A stretch of 64,000 nt of DNA from Hydrangea macrophylla. Its lineage: Eukaryota; Streptophyta; Magnoliopsida; Cornales; Hydrangeaceae. Each line of letters starts with the position of its first letter. The stretch's first letter is position 1. Location of the stretch: assembly GCA_033977485.1 (NCBI GenBank), contig CM066998.1, positions 23,747,501-23,811,500 of the forward strand, in the 5' to 3' direction. The notes under the pieces are model-generated. The model was not told the origin of the DNA. It ran no database searches and was given only the letters and a program-made list of their open reading frames with translations. Positions 34,220 through 46,000 of this stretch are shown one piece after another. The position numbers and the translations under genes were made by a program.

Positions 34220-35534
34220 GTAATGCTTCCAGATTGACGAAGAACAACTTTAGTTTGAAAGGAATATGTCACTTGCAATAGCACTGGAGCTGCCAAATAT
34301 ATCAATAATCATCCAGGGTCACATTAAGTTTGCTTCATACCCAACAAATCTTCTATAAATGAGTAATTATACTAGTAAATAAATTAGTAAACAACCTATA
34401 ACAACCTTTTAAAGATCATGAAAGACAATTTCCACTGCACTGGTATGAAACTATATTCTAGCAACAATTAATTCAGCATTGTATGTGTAAAATTTATGAA
34501 TAATTGCATTCCAAATTTAGTAGTAATGAGAACATAGTATTGGTGCATTCTACACTAGTAGTAGAATGAGGCTGCCATGAGAGTAATAAAGCTTTAGTAC
34601 AACTATAACTGGCTTAATTCTTCACTATTTTGGCTAAGCAAGCTACAAGCCAAGGCTGCTCATTGGACTCAGAACTACTACATGAGCATCGCAAGCACAC
34701 TTAGGAATAAAACATGCTAAGCTACAAATTTATTATAGGTCTAAATTTAAGGAGGACCAGACGTCATTTGGGAGACTTTAATGGTCTATAGAGAAACATC
34801 ATTGACTCCCCCCAAAAGGTCAATGTGGAAATGCTAAATATGTACATTGATTAGAAGTAGCAGAAGCGTTCTCAACGGATGACCGGCCACATATATGATA
34901 AAAGACCTATCAAGAGAAACTATTCTATGTGATAGGCCATTATGATTTCAATGTTGTAGGATGATGTGGGACCATAAAACCTGAAAGTTTGTGAGTGTAA
35001 AACACACAAAATACCCAAATCAAACATGGACGACGCACAGATGTGATAAGAATTAGAACATGTAATTTTTCTGCCCATTAGTTGTTTCGGTTCAAAAAAG
35101 CATTCTCTTAATAATCCTTTTTAATTGAACATGAGGGAAAGTTTAGGATGGAAGATCACAACTCAAATGGATTTGACCAAGTATCTTACAACAAATAATG
35201 AAAGAAAACACCTCCTGACTAAAAATAATAGCCAAGAAAAATCAAACAATGGGATGAATTCAAGTTCTTAGAAGAGAAACATGCACCTAGAGTTTGGAGA
35301 GCAAACCTTATCAGTATGTGCATCGTTCAATCTTGCATTCTAAATCAGAAACAACTATGTCCAAAGCAATTATGGGGTCTATACATTTGAGTCATTTCAA
35401 TTTCAGTCTCTTCCATCATAGATCTATTATCCTCTATTTATAGTAACTTCACACTAATCCTATGATTTTAACCTAGTTAATCCAAAATCACAAATTTTCA
35501 CATTAAAGCATTAATGGTCTAATAACATATTACT
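34220..35534. other. AT-rich stretch without a recognised gene
   Basis: No coding frame or repeat was recognised. It lies downstream of the kinase fragment on that fragment's strand and may be its lost 3' part or transposon interior. Confidence 0.4.
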
Positions 35535-35950
35535 CGACTTTATATTGCCGTGAATTACCTTCTGATCGCAGTGATGATGAAAGATTTCGAGCCCCTACGC
35601 AATGTCGAGCGCGATTGCACATCGTGTTGTCCACTTCGAAAGCTCTGGAGACTTGCGATGTAGTAAGCAATCTTGTTAGCTGCCCTTGGACATAAGCTCA
35701 TAGATGAGTAACATACGGCGGTGTTTGCGATCAGAGGAGAATTCGAGGATGGAGACAATGTGCTTGTAGGTTATTTTACTGGCGAATACGAGCTCGTTCA
35801 GTAACTCGAGCTCGCCTTGTAGAGATCCAGAGTCCATGACCTTGATGATGACATTTTGGTTGTTTTGCATTCTGCAGTTGATGGAGCCGAAGTTACCCTC
35901 ATCGAGGCAGTTATCGACGACAAAGTTGGCAGTGGCAGAGCAGAGGACTG
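35535..35950 (-). pseudogene. Receptor-like protein kinase fragment
   Basis: Minus-strand translation from about 35946: ATANFVVDNCLDEGNFGSIN (glycine loop region), NVIIKVMDSGSLQGELELLN (ATP-binding Lys in VIIKV), ELVFASKITYKHIVSILEFS, MLLIYELMSKGS, a stop, then LSKWTTRCAIALDIA, another stop, GLEIFHHHCDQKVIHGNIK (catalytic-loop region, Asp of HGDIK replaced by Asn). This covers the N-lobe and start of the C-lobe of a plant receptor-like cytoplasmic kinase whose relatives carry KVMDSGSLQGE and VIHGDIK. Activation loop and the rest are absent. Two stops and the Asn make it inactive. The Tat element at 36043 inserted just upstream. Confidence 0.85.
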
Positions 35951-36042
35951 AGTAAAAAAGGTGGTGTGAGGCTTAGAATCGGCGACAGAGGGATGGTGCT
36001 AGTGATGATGGATATGAAGTTGCCAGAACTGACACCGTCACC

Positions 36043-39000
36043 TGTGGATACCGGGCTTCGGACCACTTCTCTCTGGTTGAGATTGTTTAGAAATTGATTT
36101 GAATCAAGGAAAGAAAACGAAAGGTCTGTTGAAAACAGATACAGAGTCGCCACTTGGTCTTTAAGGAACCAAGAAACCTAATTTTGACTCACCCAAGCGG
36201 ATAAGGGCACCGGCCCTTCATAACCAAAGAACTTGGTTCGGGGTTTTGGTACGAGAGAGGAAGGAGCCTTTGTCGCGACTAAAACACCCTCTACTCGCCC
36301 CGTCTTTCGACGGGCCTCAATTAGCATCCAAATAATCATCTTATACTAGGTTTGGTTCGGCAATTAATACTATGATAGTATATTACATCACATAAGAATC
36401 TTGAAATTGAAAATCAAAAGATAAGATATCATTCATAAAATCTAAGTCAAATATCATACAATGTAAAGTGAAAATCACACAAATAAACCTAGGAAAAAAT
36501 CGTCTAATCATATATCAATTAATCAAGTTTTCCTAATCTAAAGGGGACATGAATTGTTCTTGAAGCAATTAATTAAAGAAATCAAAATATGCTTAGCAAA
36601 CTAGAATGATGCATGTTATTTTTTTGAGAAAAGAAGATCTCTCAATCCCCGGGACGGATGAGAAAGGATGATTAGATCGAGGGGAAGCACGAACGTGTGA
36701 TCAAGTTCATTCCTTATAATCTTCTTGGATTAAGAGTTACAAAAACCCCAAATCTTGCATGAATGTATTGTATGAACCTAAAAATGTGCAAAGGTTGTAG
36801 TGTGTTTTGTGTTCATGGATTTCTAAAATGACTTAGAAGTCTAAAATGTGCATGAATGAATGGATTAAATCAACATGGGATATATACAAATGTAGTATGA
36901 ACTACTTCCTAAGATGTGAGCTAATTTGGAATGCATATGAGCATCAAATCAAAGAATAAAAGTTGAAATATGCTTGCTGTGAATAGTGGACAGACTGCAT
37001 ATGGCACTTTGGAACATTATAATGGGAGGTCAAACGTGCCTAGAAAAATGTGAGAAAAATCTGAGATCATTCTTATTGTGTCTAGAAAATAACCCAAAAA
37101 GCCAAACATCAATATCTATCACAGATTAAAAGAAACAAATCAGAATATACACATGACTCAGAAACAAAAGCTGCACTGTTGACTGATTTTGTATGATATT
37201 TCATAAATCAAAGAAAAGGTTTATGATGACCCATTATATACCAAAAGTTTCCTAAGACACCCAAGTTTTATAAAAAAAATAGAAAAGGTATATGTACAGT
37301 GATGAAAATGTCCAGAATAAGTGCAAGAAGTTGGGTGAACATTCTGTGAGAACAGAGGCAGATTATGAATGTGAACTTCTCACATCCAAAACAAATACTC
37401 TCATATTTCTATAATTGATGGGAAAAATTAGGGACAAACTATGCTGTATTAGGAAGGTTTTCCAAGTGGTTTCATCATCATAACTTGAGTATTTAATTCA
37501 AAACAAATCTCTGAATCTGAACAGCTCACTGTTTTGGGTCATTGTTTTAGAGATATTGAAGAAAACAAAGTTTTATTTCTTGAAATCAAATGAGAGGGAT
37601 TGAGAGGGGGTTTTGAAATAGATGTTTTGAAAACATATTTCCAACACTCAATAAGGATTATGACCACTTAGAATACTAACACCAAACTCATCATTAAGAA
37701 TCTCCAAGATTGTTGGAGAGATTTATTTTATTTTTGGGCATAACTTCAATACATTCCAAGAATGCCTTGGAAGTATTGAGGTTATGATCATCATCTATCA
37801 AACATGTTTTTGAGGTCAAGAGCTACTATCCATAAGGATTCACTCACCCCAAACTTCATGTCATCACTTAGATGATGATGAACTAGTAAGTAAATAAAGA
37901 AAATAAAAAGAAATGAGATGAGGAGAGATGAACATATATATAATCAAGCAAGTAGATGATAATCAATAGATGATATTCATGAAGCATGAGACTTGTAGAT
38001 TGGTGTATCACTCATATGTAATGACACTAGACATGGAAGAAGCTTCCACACTCTTGAATGCTCACTAAAATGGTGGTTGGGAGTATTGAATGTTGAAATA
38101 AATGGAAGTAATGAAGTAAAAACAAAGTTAGAAACTCACTTTTGTTTTGAAAAATCAAAGAAGAAAGCTTCTTTTCTCTCCACTCTAACCTTATCTCTAC
38201 ACTTTCTCTCCCAAACTTTCTCTAAACTTGCATTTGACTCCCCCCAAAATGAGGAGTAATGGGGTGTTTATATAGGCCAACTTGGGGTGGTTTTGGGGTT
38301 TTAAAAGTGTTCCCATTGGCTCCAAACATCTGAAATCATAAAACTATGTCGTTTTGGCTTTTAATTAATCAAAATGGGACCACAAAAATAATTACAAAAA
38401 CTCACTGTTCTGGGGGAGAGTGCCGCGGCGGCAGTGGGCCAGTGCCGCGGCGGCACTGCTCCTCCCTTCGTCTGGATAATGCTGTTTAGGCCCCCTGATG
38501 TTCCGGTATTCGCGAAAAGGCCCTATTTCGTCCGAAATTCACAGAAAATGCGTATGAACTCCAAATTGAGGTTGTGATATACCGTTGGAAAGGTAATGGA
38601 GTCTACTTTACATAAAAAATAGTTCGGGGATAGGTCACTTTGAAAAGTTTTGCGGTATTCGCGATAAAAGCCGATTTGATCGCCTTTTTCGCCTTTGGAA
38701 ATTCATAATAAATTCGTTTTAAATCCAGAAATTATGTGCGATATACCGTTGGAAAGCTATTGACCTCTAGTATCCATGAAAAATATTTAAAAATTGTTTC
38801 GGCACCCCGGTTCCAAAGTCAAATTCTGGTCAAACTGGTCAAACCTGGGATTCCCGGGAAGTTCTAGAAACCTCCGGGAGTTCCCGGGAGCTGGTGTTTT
38901 CGCTCGATTTTCTTTTTGGAACTTGTTTTAACACTTTTCCCGTGATTTAAAATGATTTTGGTGAATTCGGACGATTTCGGTCAAACTTGGTCAAACCTGG

Positions 39001-39335
39001 TCAAACCTTGGTCAAACCTGGTCAAACCTTGGTCAAACCGGTCAACGGGGACTTTCGGGGAACTTCCGGGACTTCCGGGGGTCTCTGGGAGCTGACGATT
39101 TCTTCCGGTTTTATTTAAAAACTCATTTTATCACTTTTCTTACGACGTAGTATGTTTTCAGAACTTTGGGACCAAATCTGGGAATTTTCGGACTTTCAAG
39201 GGCATTTTGGTCATTCTGAGCATTCTGAGAGATAGAGCTGACTTCCGAGAGTCCTTTTGAATCTTTTACGATCATTGTGATCCACCAAGCTATGGGTCTC
39301 CTAAATCTGATAGCCGACAAAATGGGGTGTCTACA
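36043..39335 (-). repeat. 3' LTR of the Tat element
   Basis: 3293 bp. Minus-strand TATATAAA at 38267-38274. GC-rich palindromes at 38418-38458, about 145-185 bases upstream of that TATA box. A (GGTCAAACYT)n-like tract lies at 38970-39045. A 60-residue plus-strand ORF occurs in both LTRs and is not supported as a gene. Confidence 0.95.
38418..38458. repeat. Two GC palindromes in the 3' LTR
   Basis: CAGTGCCGCGGCGGCACTG at 38440-38458 is perfect around one central G, preceded by a second partial copy at 38419-38434. The 5' LTR has only one copy (53236-53252), and the 22-bp repeat unit is the whole length difference between the LTRs. Confidence 0.85.
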
Positions 39336-39349
39336 GTTTGCCCCTCTTT
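39336..39349 (-). promoter_or_regulatory. Polypurine tract of the Tat element
   Basis: On the minus strand AAAGAGGGGCAAAC abuts the 3' LTR, the expected plus-strand primer. Confidence 0.8.
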
Positions 39350-40137
39350 GGCAGGAACTTGCGAGGCAACGCATGTCGCAAGCGAGTGCCAAAGTTTTGA
39401 AGAGACAGGACTTTTTGGAGGCTATAGATTTAGGACAAACAGCGTTGCAAAAGATGGAAGGATGATGCTGGTCGTGCTTCGCGTGAGCTGCCTACGTATC
39501 CCAAGGGGAATCAGACCAGGACGTAGTTCAGGACACAAAAGGGATAAATCACATATGCACATGCACAACAATCAGGCGGATGCTATGCTATATGAGGATG
39601 ATATGCAATGTGTGGATGCGATATGATCTCATACATGAGTCCTATCATGCCTAGTTCTCCGATCCTAGAATGAGCAGGTGCCAAGGGGTGTGCCACTCCG
39701 AGTGGGCTAGTGTTGTGCTAGTGTTTGTGATTGTGACGTGGTGGGTGACTCAGATAAGGGCATTGAAGTCTAGAAGACTCCGGGTTATAGGGGCAAACTT
39801 CTGGAAGTACGCTTTGCGAGCGAATGTAATTGGGTGTGGGGTCTCAGAGGACTATGATCGAAGACGTCTTTTGGCAAATAACCGACGGACACAGGGGCTC
39901 CGGAAATTAAGAGACTGACATAGAAGTCACGGGACGAATGTGAAATCCTGGGACGTCCTGTGATGAACATGGAGGCACCGACGGTGTGATGAGAGCGATG
40001 GACCGACGATGTTTGCATTGAGATGACGAGTCGACAATGGACTAACTGACGGTGTAATAAACCCGCTGAGGATTAATTTGAATCTGCTGGGGATGAAGCG
40101 ATACCTTCTAGGATCTCCTTTTGATCGAATCTTTCAG
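39350..40137. other. Tat 3' spacer, noncoding
   Basis: No gene. It contains one copy (39488-39530) of a motif CTGCCTACGTATCCC...GGGAATCAG...ACGTAGTTC that recurs at 42880-42925 and 42980-43025. Confidence 0.5.
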
Positions 40138-40849
40138 GCTTGCCGGGGTCTCTGGGAGCCGGTATCTGTCTGCTTTTGTCCTCGGAGGATGATGCAGGGT
40201 TCACGGGGAATCTCTTTTGGGGCTCAATCCAAGAGAGCCTGTCAGGGCCTCTGGGAGCTGGTATCTGTCTGCTTTTGTCCTCGGAGGATGATGCAGGGTT
40301 CACGGGGAATCTCTTTTGGGGCTCAATCCAAGAGAGCCTGTCAGGGCCTCTGGGAGCTGGTATCTGTCTGCTTTTGTCCTCGGAGGATGATGCAGGGTTC
40401 ACGGGGAATCTCTTTTGGTGCTCAATCCAAGAGAGCCTGTCAGGGCCTCTGGGAGCTGGTATCTTTTGTCCTCGGAGGATGATGCAGGGTTCACGGGGAA
40501 TCTCTTTTCTTGATCGGGAACCAGGATCCATCTCTGAACCTCTCACGGTTGATCAAATCTTTCGGCGCTCAATCCGAGAGAGCCGGTCAGGGCCTCCGGG
40601 AGCTGGTATCTGTCTGCTGTTGTCCTCGGAGGATGATACAGGGTTCTCGGGGAATCTCTTTTCTTGATCGGGAACCAGGATCCATCTCTGAACCTCTCAC
40701 GGTTGATCAAATCTTTCGGCGCTCAATCCGAGAGAGCCGGTCAGGGCCTCCGGGAGCTGGTATCTGTCTGCCGTTGTCCTCGGAGGATGATGCAGGGTTC
40801 TCGGGGAATCTCTTTTCTTGTTTATTTGGTGCCTTGGCTAGAAATCAGG
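40138..40849. repeat. Tandem repeats of 99 bp and about 150 bp
   Basis: Units beginning CAGGGCCTCTGGGAGCTGG start at 40243, 40342 and 40441 (99-bp period), with a partial copy before, and then at 40588 and 40742 (longer, about 147-154 bp, with an extra GATCGGGAACCAGGATCC block). Because 99 is a multiple of three, long ORFs appear on both strands. Their protein is just the repeat and no gene is supported. Confidence 0.9.
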
Positions 40850-41116
40850 ATCCGTTACAGGAATTCTCGCATCTGATCGAATCTTGCGACGGTTGTCCTG
40901 AAACGACCGATTCGGGTCTTCGGGAGCCGATTTTTCCCAGTTTTTGCCTGCTGGAGGTAGTTCTGACAACTTTAGTCTGCTTGGGGTAAAACCTCATAAA
41001 TCTTGACTGGAGCGGGCCATCGGGGCTGATCGGGGCCAAAAACGGGCTGAAAAAGGCCAAAACGGGCCAAAACGGGGCGAAACGGAGCAAAACGGAGCGA
41101 CGCGGGGCCCACGGGG

Positions 41117-41185
41117 AGCAGTGCCGCGGCGGCACTGGGCCACTGCCGCGGCGGCAGTTGGCCAGTGCCGCGGCGGCACTGGGTG
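41117..41185. promoter_or_regulatory. Three GC palindromes upstream of the antisense gene
   Basis: CAGTGCCGCGGCGGCACTG at 41119-41137, an inverted-type copy CACTGCCGCGGCGGCAGT at about 41140-41158, and a perfect copy at 41162-41182. It is the same sequence as in the LTR promoter region. The cluster ends about 17 bases before TTATATTG (41202-41209), a possible TATA box of the plus-strand gene at 41404. Confidence 0.6.
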
Positions 41186-41403
41186 GCCGGACTTCATCTT
41201 CTTATATTGCGGGTTTTTGAGCTCTCCAAGCTCATTTTTGGCCATTTTGAGGTGTTTTTGAAGCCAAAATTCACCAAAACGCAGCTTGTGCGTGCTCAGG
41301 TGAGTAATCTTTCCCCGTAGTCGGATTTTTGATTGGTGTTTTGGTTTGCCCAAATTTTTAAGAAGAAAGTTTGAATGTGACTTCCATTTTTTCTTGTAGA
41401 TCC

Positions 41404-42241
41404 ATGGCTTCGAGCTCAAGGAGACCTTCTAAGAAGGCCAAGGGACGGATGAAGGCTGAAATGCAAACCCCCGGACTTGATTCTACGGGACCCCCAACGC
41501 CATCTTTCGGCCGCGGCTCTAGCGAGCTTGGTATGTGAAACTTTCGACATTTTAGGACCACTTTCATGTATTGCGCTAGTTTTGTGAGCCGTAGTGTGCA
41601 CCTAGAAATTGTTAGGAACCCGATTTGTGCTCAAATGTTGATTTTTGTGAAATTTTGCTCTCGGGCCGTGAATAGTGATTTTGTGCATGACTTCGCACTT
41701 CCTGTTCTCGAGCACTTCCGTTGACTTGGTGCATGTGTGCCTCGGGCTGAAACTTAGCAGGAATCCCATGGCCATGGTTCTAGCTGAAACTCTGAACGGT
41801 TTGGATAATGCCTTCAATCAAGGGACTCCTCTTCTTTCTGGGGCGCCTTTGGTGTTACAGGCTTGGCTTTACGAGCGCCTTCAGCTGTGGACGGGCCATA
41901 TACCACCAGTTTACTTTCGTCGGGCCGTGCTTCATTCTCACTATACCTTTGCCGATTGGGTGGGCATGATGAGCACCTTATCTGAGGCTGACATTTGCTG
42001 GATCGTGAGGCGTTGGGGCCTCTATGCTATCACCACGAGCCTCAGGGGTCACCAGAGAGTGTGGTTGATGGGTCTGAGAGAGACTTCTTTCTATCATCCT
42101 CGCCGTTTGGCCCGACAGTATGGACAGGTTCAGGAGGTTCCCCGGGGGTTTACTGAGAGGGTCTTTGCTTCCAGGATCAGAGCTACCACTATTGCTGCTT
42201 TTATTGATGGTTGGACTGACCGAGTAAAGGCCTACTTCTAA
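41404..42241 (+). CDS. Antisense gene of the Tat element, DUF7745-like
   Basis: It reads opposite to gag-pol. A short first exon, ATG 41404 to 41530, encodes MASSSRRPSKKAKGRMKAEM and a Pro/Ser tail with a basic nuclear-signal-like patch, and ends at a strong donor CTTG/GTATGTG. The second coding block, open to TAA at 42239-42241, contains MVLAETLNGLDNAF, PLVLQAWLYERLQLW, WVGMMSTLSEADICWIVRRW and FYHPRRLARQYGQVQEVPRG. These resemble plant DUF7745/plant-mobile-domain-like proteins carried by Tat elements. The acceptor is ambiguous: TTAGCAG at 41760 or TTCTAG at 41783. With this donor only the latter keeps the frame. Family members usually have a longer N-terminal part, so this copy is probably shortened. 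Role unknown. Confidence 0.6.
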
Positions 42242-43054
42242 AGACCTTTGAAGAAATAAAAGACACTAAGACGAGACTAGTCCTGACTGATTTTGCTCAT
42301 TCCTCCAAGTGTCTTTGAACATGTGGTTGCTTTTTGAAAGACTTTTATTTCTTTGATTATTCCTGCTTATGTAATATTCAAAGTTTGTTTATCAGTGAAC
42401 CTTGGTTATTTCGGGAATCTCATTTTATGCATTTTAGCTTCCTGAAAACATGTTGTAACTTGAGATTTCAATTAGTTGTTGCTTTTGGTACTTGCTTGAG
42501 CATGCTGGGGTTGTTAGAGGCAAACGAGGCGGGTAGCCGAAGTTTGCCCCTAGTTTGGGATATATATGGTTGTGAGGCAAACGAGGTAGATGACCGACGT
42601 TTGCCCCTAGTTCAGAAGAGGTTCAGGCAAACGAGGCGAGTGGCCGAAGTTTGCCCCTAGTGTGGAGGGTGGTTTGTGGGTTATGGTAAGGACCGCGACT
42701 TTATTTCTCTCATGCTCATAATTTTTGCCTAGGCACCAAGGAGGTGGCCTAGCGAGCTATTTTCTCTCTTTTGTTATTGCTCACCTCGGATTTAGCTCTA
42801 ATTTTTGCCTAGGCGTCCTTTCGGATTTTCATCCTAGCGAGCCATCCTTTTTTTTTTTTTTTTTTCTTTTTGAAAGTCTGCCTACGTACCCCCGAGCGGG
42901 GATCAGGTCCAACGTAGTTCGGGCCAAGGTTTTGAAAGGAAAGGTTATTTTTGTTGGTGGAGCGACCGAACCGATGTGGTTGCCTACGTATCCCCGAGTG
43001 GGAATCAGGTCAAGCGTAGTTCAAGGCAAGGCTTGAAAGAAATGGTTATTTTTG
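42242..43054. other. Spacer between antisense gene and pol
   Basis: Both genes end here, facing each other. It contains three copies of GCAAACGAGG...GTTTGCCCCTAG (about 42520-42662), two GCCTAGGC...CTAGCGAGC blocks (42731-42845), a T-run of about 20 at 42848-42867 and two copies of the TGCCTACGTA motif. No further gene. Confidence 0.6.
42520..42662 (-). repeat. Three polypurine-tract-like repeats
   Basis: On the minus strand CTAGGGGCAAAC occurs three times (plus-strand GTTTGCCCCTAG near 42551, 42599 and 42649), spaced about 50 bases. It matches the tract AGAGGGGCAAAC beside the 3' LTR in the last ten bases. Confidence 0.7.
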
Positions 43055-46000
43055 TCAAGCATAGTACTTTTTGAGGCGATCCATGTTGATTGGTTCTTTG
43101 AATTCGACACCATCGAGGTCCATGAGGTAAGTTGCTCCTCCAGAAAGGATTGTTTTGACGATGTAAGGGCCTACCCATTTAGGTTTGAACTTCCCACGGG
43201 GATCAAAGATCGGAGCTCGCAACTCCTTAAGGACAAGGTCGCCCTTGACAATCTTCCTTGGGCGAACCCTTTTGTTGAAGGCACGGGCTATCCTCTTCTG
43301 ATAGATTCGGACATGGTCGACTGCCGCCAGACGCTTTTCATCTATGAGGGCCAATTCTTCATACCTTTCTCTCAACCAATCTGATTCAGAAATTTCACAC
43401 TCTGCCATCACGCGTAGGGATGGTAATTCTATCTCCACCGGCAGTACCGCTTCCATCCCATACACTAGCGAGTAAGGAGTCGCTCCTGTGGACGTTCTTA
43501 TCGATGTTCTGTATCCCCAAAGTGCAAATGGTAGCTTTTCATGCCAGTCTTTGTAGGTATCCGCTGATTTTTGCAGTATGGCCTTGACATTCTTGTTTGC
43601 AGCTTCGACTGCCCCATTGGTCTGTGGTCGGTACGGCGATGACTTGTGATAGGTGATTTTGTATTCCTCGAATAGGTCCCTGACTTCTGCCTTGAAATGA
43701 CTTCCGTTATCCGAAATAATCTCATGAGGAACTCCATAACGCCAGATGAGATTTCTCTTGATGAATTTGGCCACTTCCTTGGCCCCCAACTTGGTGTAAG
43801 ATGCAGCTTCTACCCATTTTGTGAAGTAGTCTATGGCCACCAGAATATACCGATTTCCATTTGAGGCTTTCAGAACGATCTCGCCAATGATGTCGATTCC
43901 CCAGGTTGAGAATGGCCAAGGCGAAGTCATGCTGTACAGAAGGGATGGTGGTGTATGCATCATGTTTGCATGAATCTGGCACTTGTGACACCTCCTCACG
44001 TACTCACAACAATCTTTCTCCAATGTTGTCCAGTAGTACCCTTGTCTTATGATTTTCTTAGCCAGCATGTGACCGTTCATGTGTGGACCACATACCCCCT
44101 CGTGTATTTCTTCCATCATTCTTTTGGAACCCTTTCCGAACAAGCAGGTTAGGTTGTGACCATTATATCCTTTCTTCAGCAATTTCCCACCGCAAATGAC
44201 GAATTGTGCGGCGAATCTTCTAATGGCCCTTTTGTCTTTCTCGGTGGACTCTTGGGGGTATATCCCCTTTTCTATGAAATCCCAAACATCCCGATACCAC
44301 GGCATTTCATTCTCTTCTTCTTCGATTGCGGCGATCATATTGAACGAAGGCTCGTACCTCTGCTCTATTACCAAAGGCATCATCTTGACCCCCACAGGAA
44401 TCTTGATCATGGAGGCTAAGGTAGCCAACGAATCTGCCAACTGGTTCTCTTCCCTGGGCAAGTAGAGGAATGTGATATCCTTGAACTGCCTCTTGAGCTG
44501 GTCGAGACGATCATGATAGGGCTTCAACCTTTCTTCTTTTACTTTCCATTCCCCTCTGGCTTGCGATATGATGAGGTTTGAGTCCCCGAAGACGTCTAAC
44601 TTCTGAACCCTCAGTTCTAAGGCTGCTTCCATTCCCAGAATGCACGCTTCATATTCGGCGGTGTTGTTGGTGGAGTTGTAGTTGAGCTTGACCGCTAACG
44701 GGGTATGATCCCCGCTTGGTGATACGAGAATCATCCCTACTCCGTATCCTTTCATGTTGGCCGCTCCATCGAAGTACAACTTCCACCGTTCTTCCTTGAT
44801 TTCCATGATATTCTCGTCCGGAAACGGAAAGTCCCCACTTTCTTCGGAGTCAACGGCATGCTCTGCGAGATGCTCAGCTACGGTCCTCCCTTTTACCGAC
44901 TTGCTTGTAACATACTTGATATCGAATTCGGATAGTAGAAGTAACCAACGGGATATGCGACCGGTCAGGGCGGGTTTTTCAAGGAGGTATTTTAGAGGAT
45001 CCATGCGGGATATGAGCACAACTGGGAAGGCCAGCATGTAGTGCCTCAGTCGGCGAGTACACCAAACCAAGGCCCAACATGTTTTTTCAAGGGTAGAGTA
45101 GTTGAGCTCATACCCAGTCATCCTCTTGCTAAGGTAGTATATGGCTTTTTCGGAGTGGCTTTCTTCTCCTTCTTGGGCTAGCATGCAACCCATGGCATTT
45201 TCGGAGACAGACAGGTAAAGGGATAAGGGCTTACGAGGAGTAGGTGGTGAAAGGACAGGTGGATTTTGAAGGTAGGCTTTTATTTTATCGAAAGCGGCTT
45301 GGCATTGGTCATCCCATTGGAACTTCTCCCCTTTTCTCAACAATCGGAACAGAGGATCGCATGTAGCTGTGAGTTTAGAAATGAAGCGGCTGATGAACTG
45401 GATTCTTCCGAGGAACCCCCGTACTTCTTTTTCATTCCGTGGTGACGTCATTTCGAGGATTGCCTTGATCTTAGAGGGGTCCACCTCTATTCCCCTTTGT
45501 GTGATGAGAAAACCCAGGAGTTTATCGGAGGTTACGCCGAAAGTGCATTTCTTTGGATTCAGCCTCATCTTGTATTTGCGCAACCTTTCGAAGAACTTTT
45601 CCAGCGCTACCAGGTGCCCTTCTCTATCCTTGGATTTTACAATCATGTCGTCTACATATACTTCTACCTCTTTGTGAATCATATCATGCAGCAGAGTGGT
45701 GGCAGCTCTTTGGTACGTTGCCCCCGCGTTCTTGAGCCCAAAGGGCATTACTCTATAACAGTAGGTTCCCCAAGGGGTGGTGAACGTCGTCTTTTCCCGA
45801 TCTTCTGGCGCCATTAGAATCTGATTATACCCTGAGAAGCCATCCATGAAAGACAGTAGCTCATGTCCTGCGGTGTTGTCTACCAAAACGTCAATGTGGG
45901 GAAGCGGGAAATCATCCTTGGGACTGGCCTTGTTTAGATCACGAAAGTCGACGCACACACGAACTTTCCCATCCTTCTTCGGGACTGGCACGATGTTGGC

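Noticed and set aside
38077..38259. 60-residue ORF, identical at 52894-53076
   Set aside because: It is in both Tat LTRs on the strand opposite to gag-pol, with no likeness to a protein family.
40073..40989. Several overlapping ORFs of 130-175 residues on both strands
   Set aside because: They consist of the 99-bp tandem repeat, whose period is a multiple of three. No other coding evidence.
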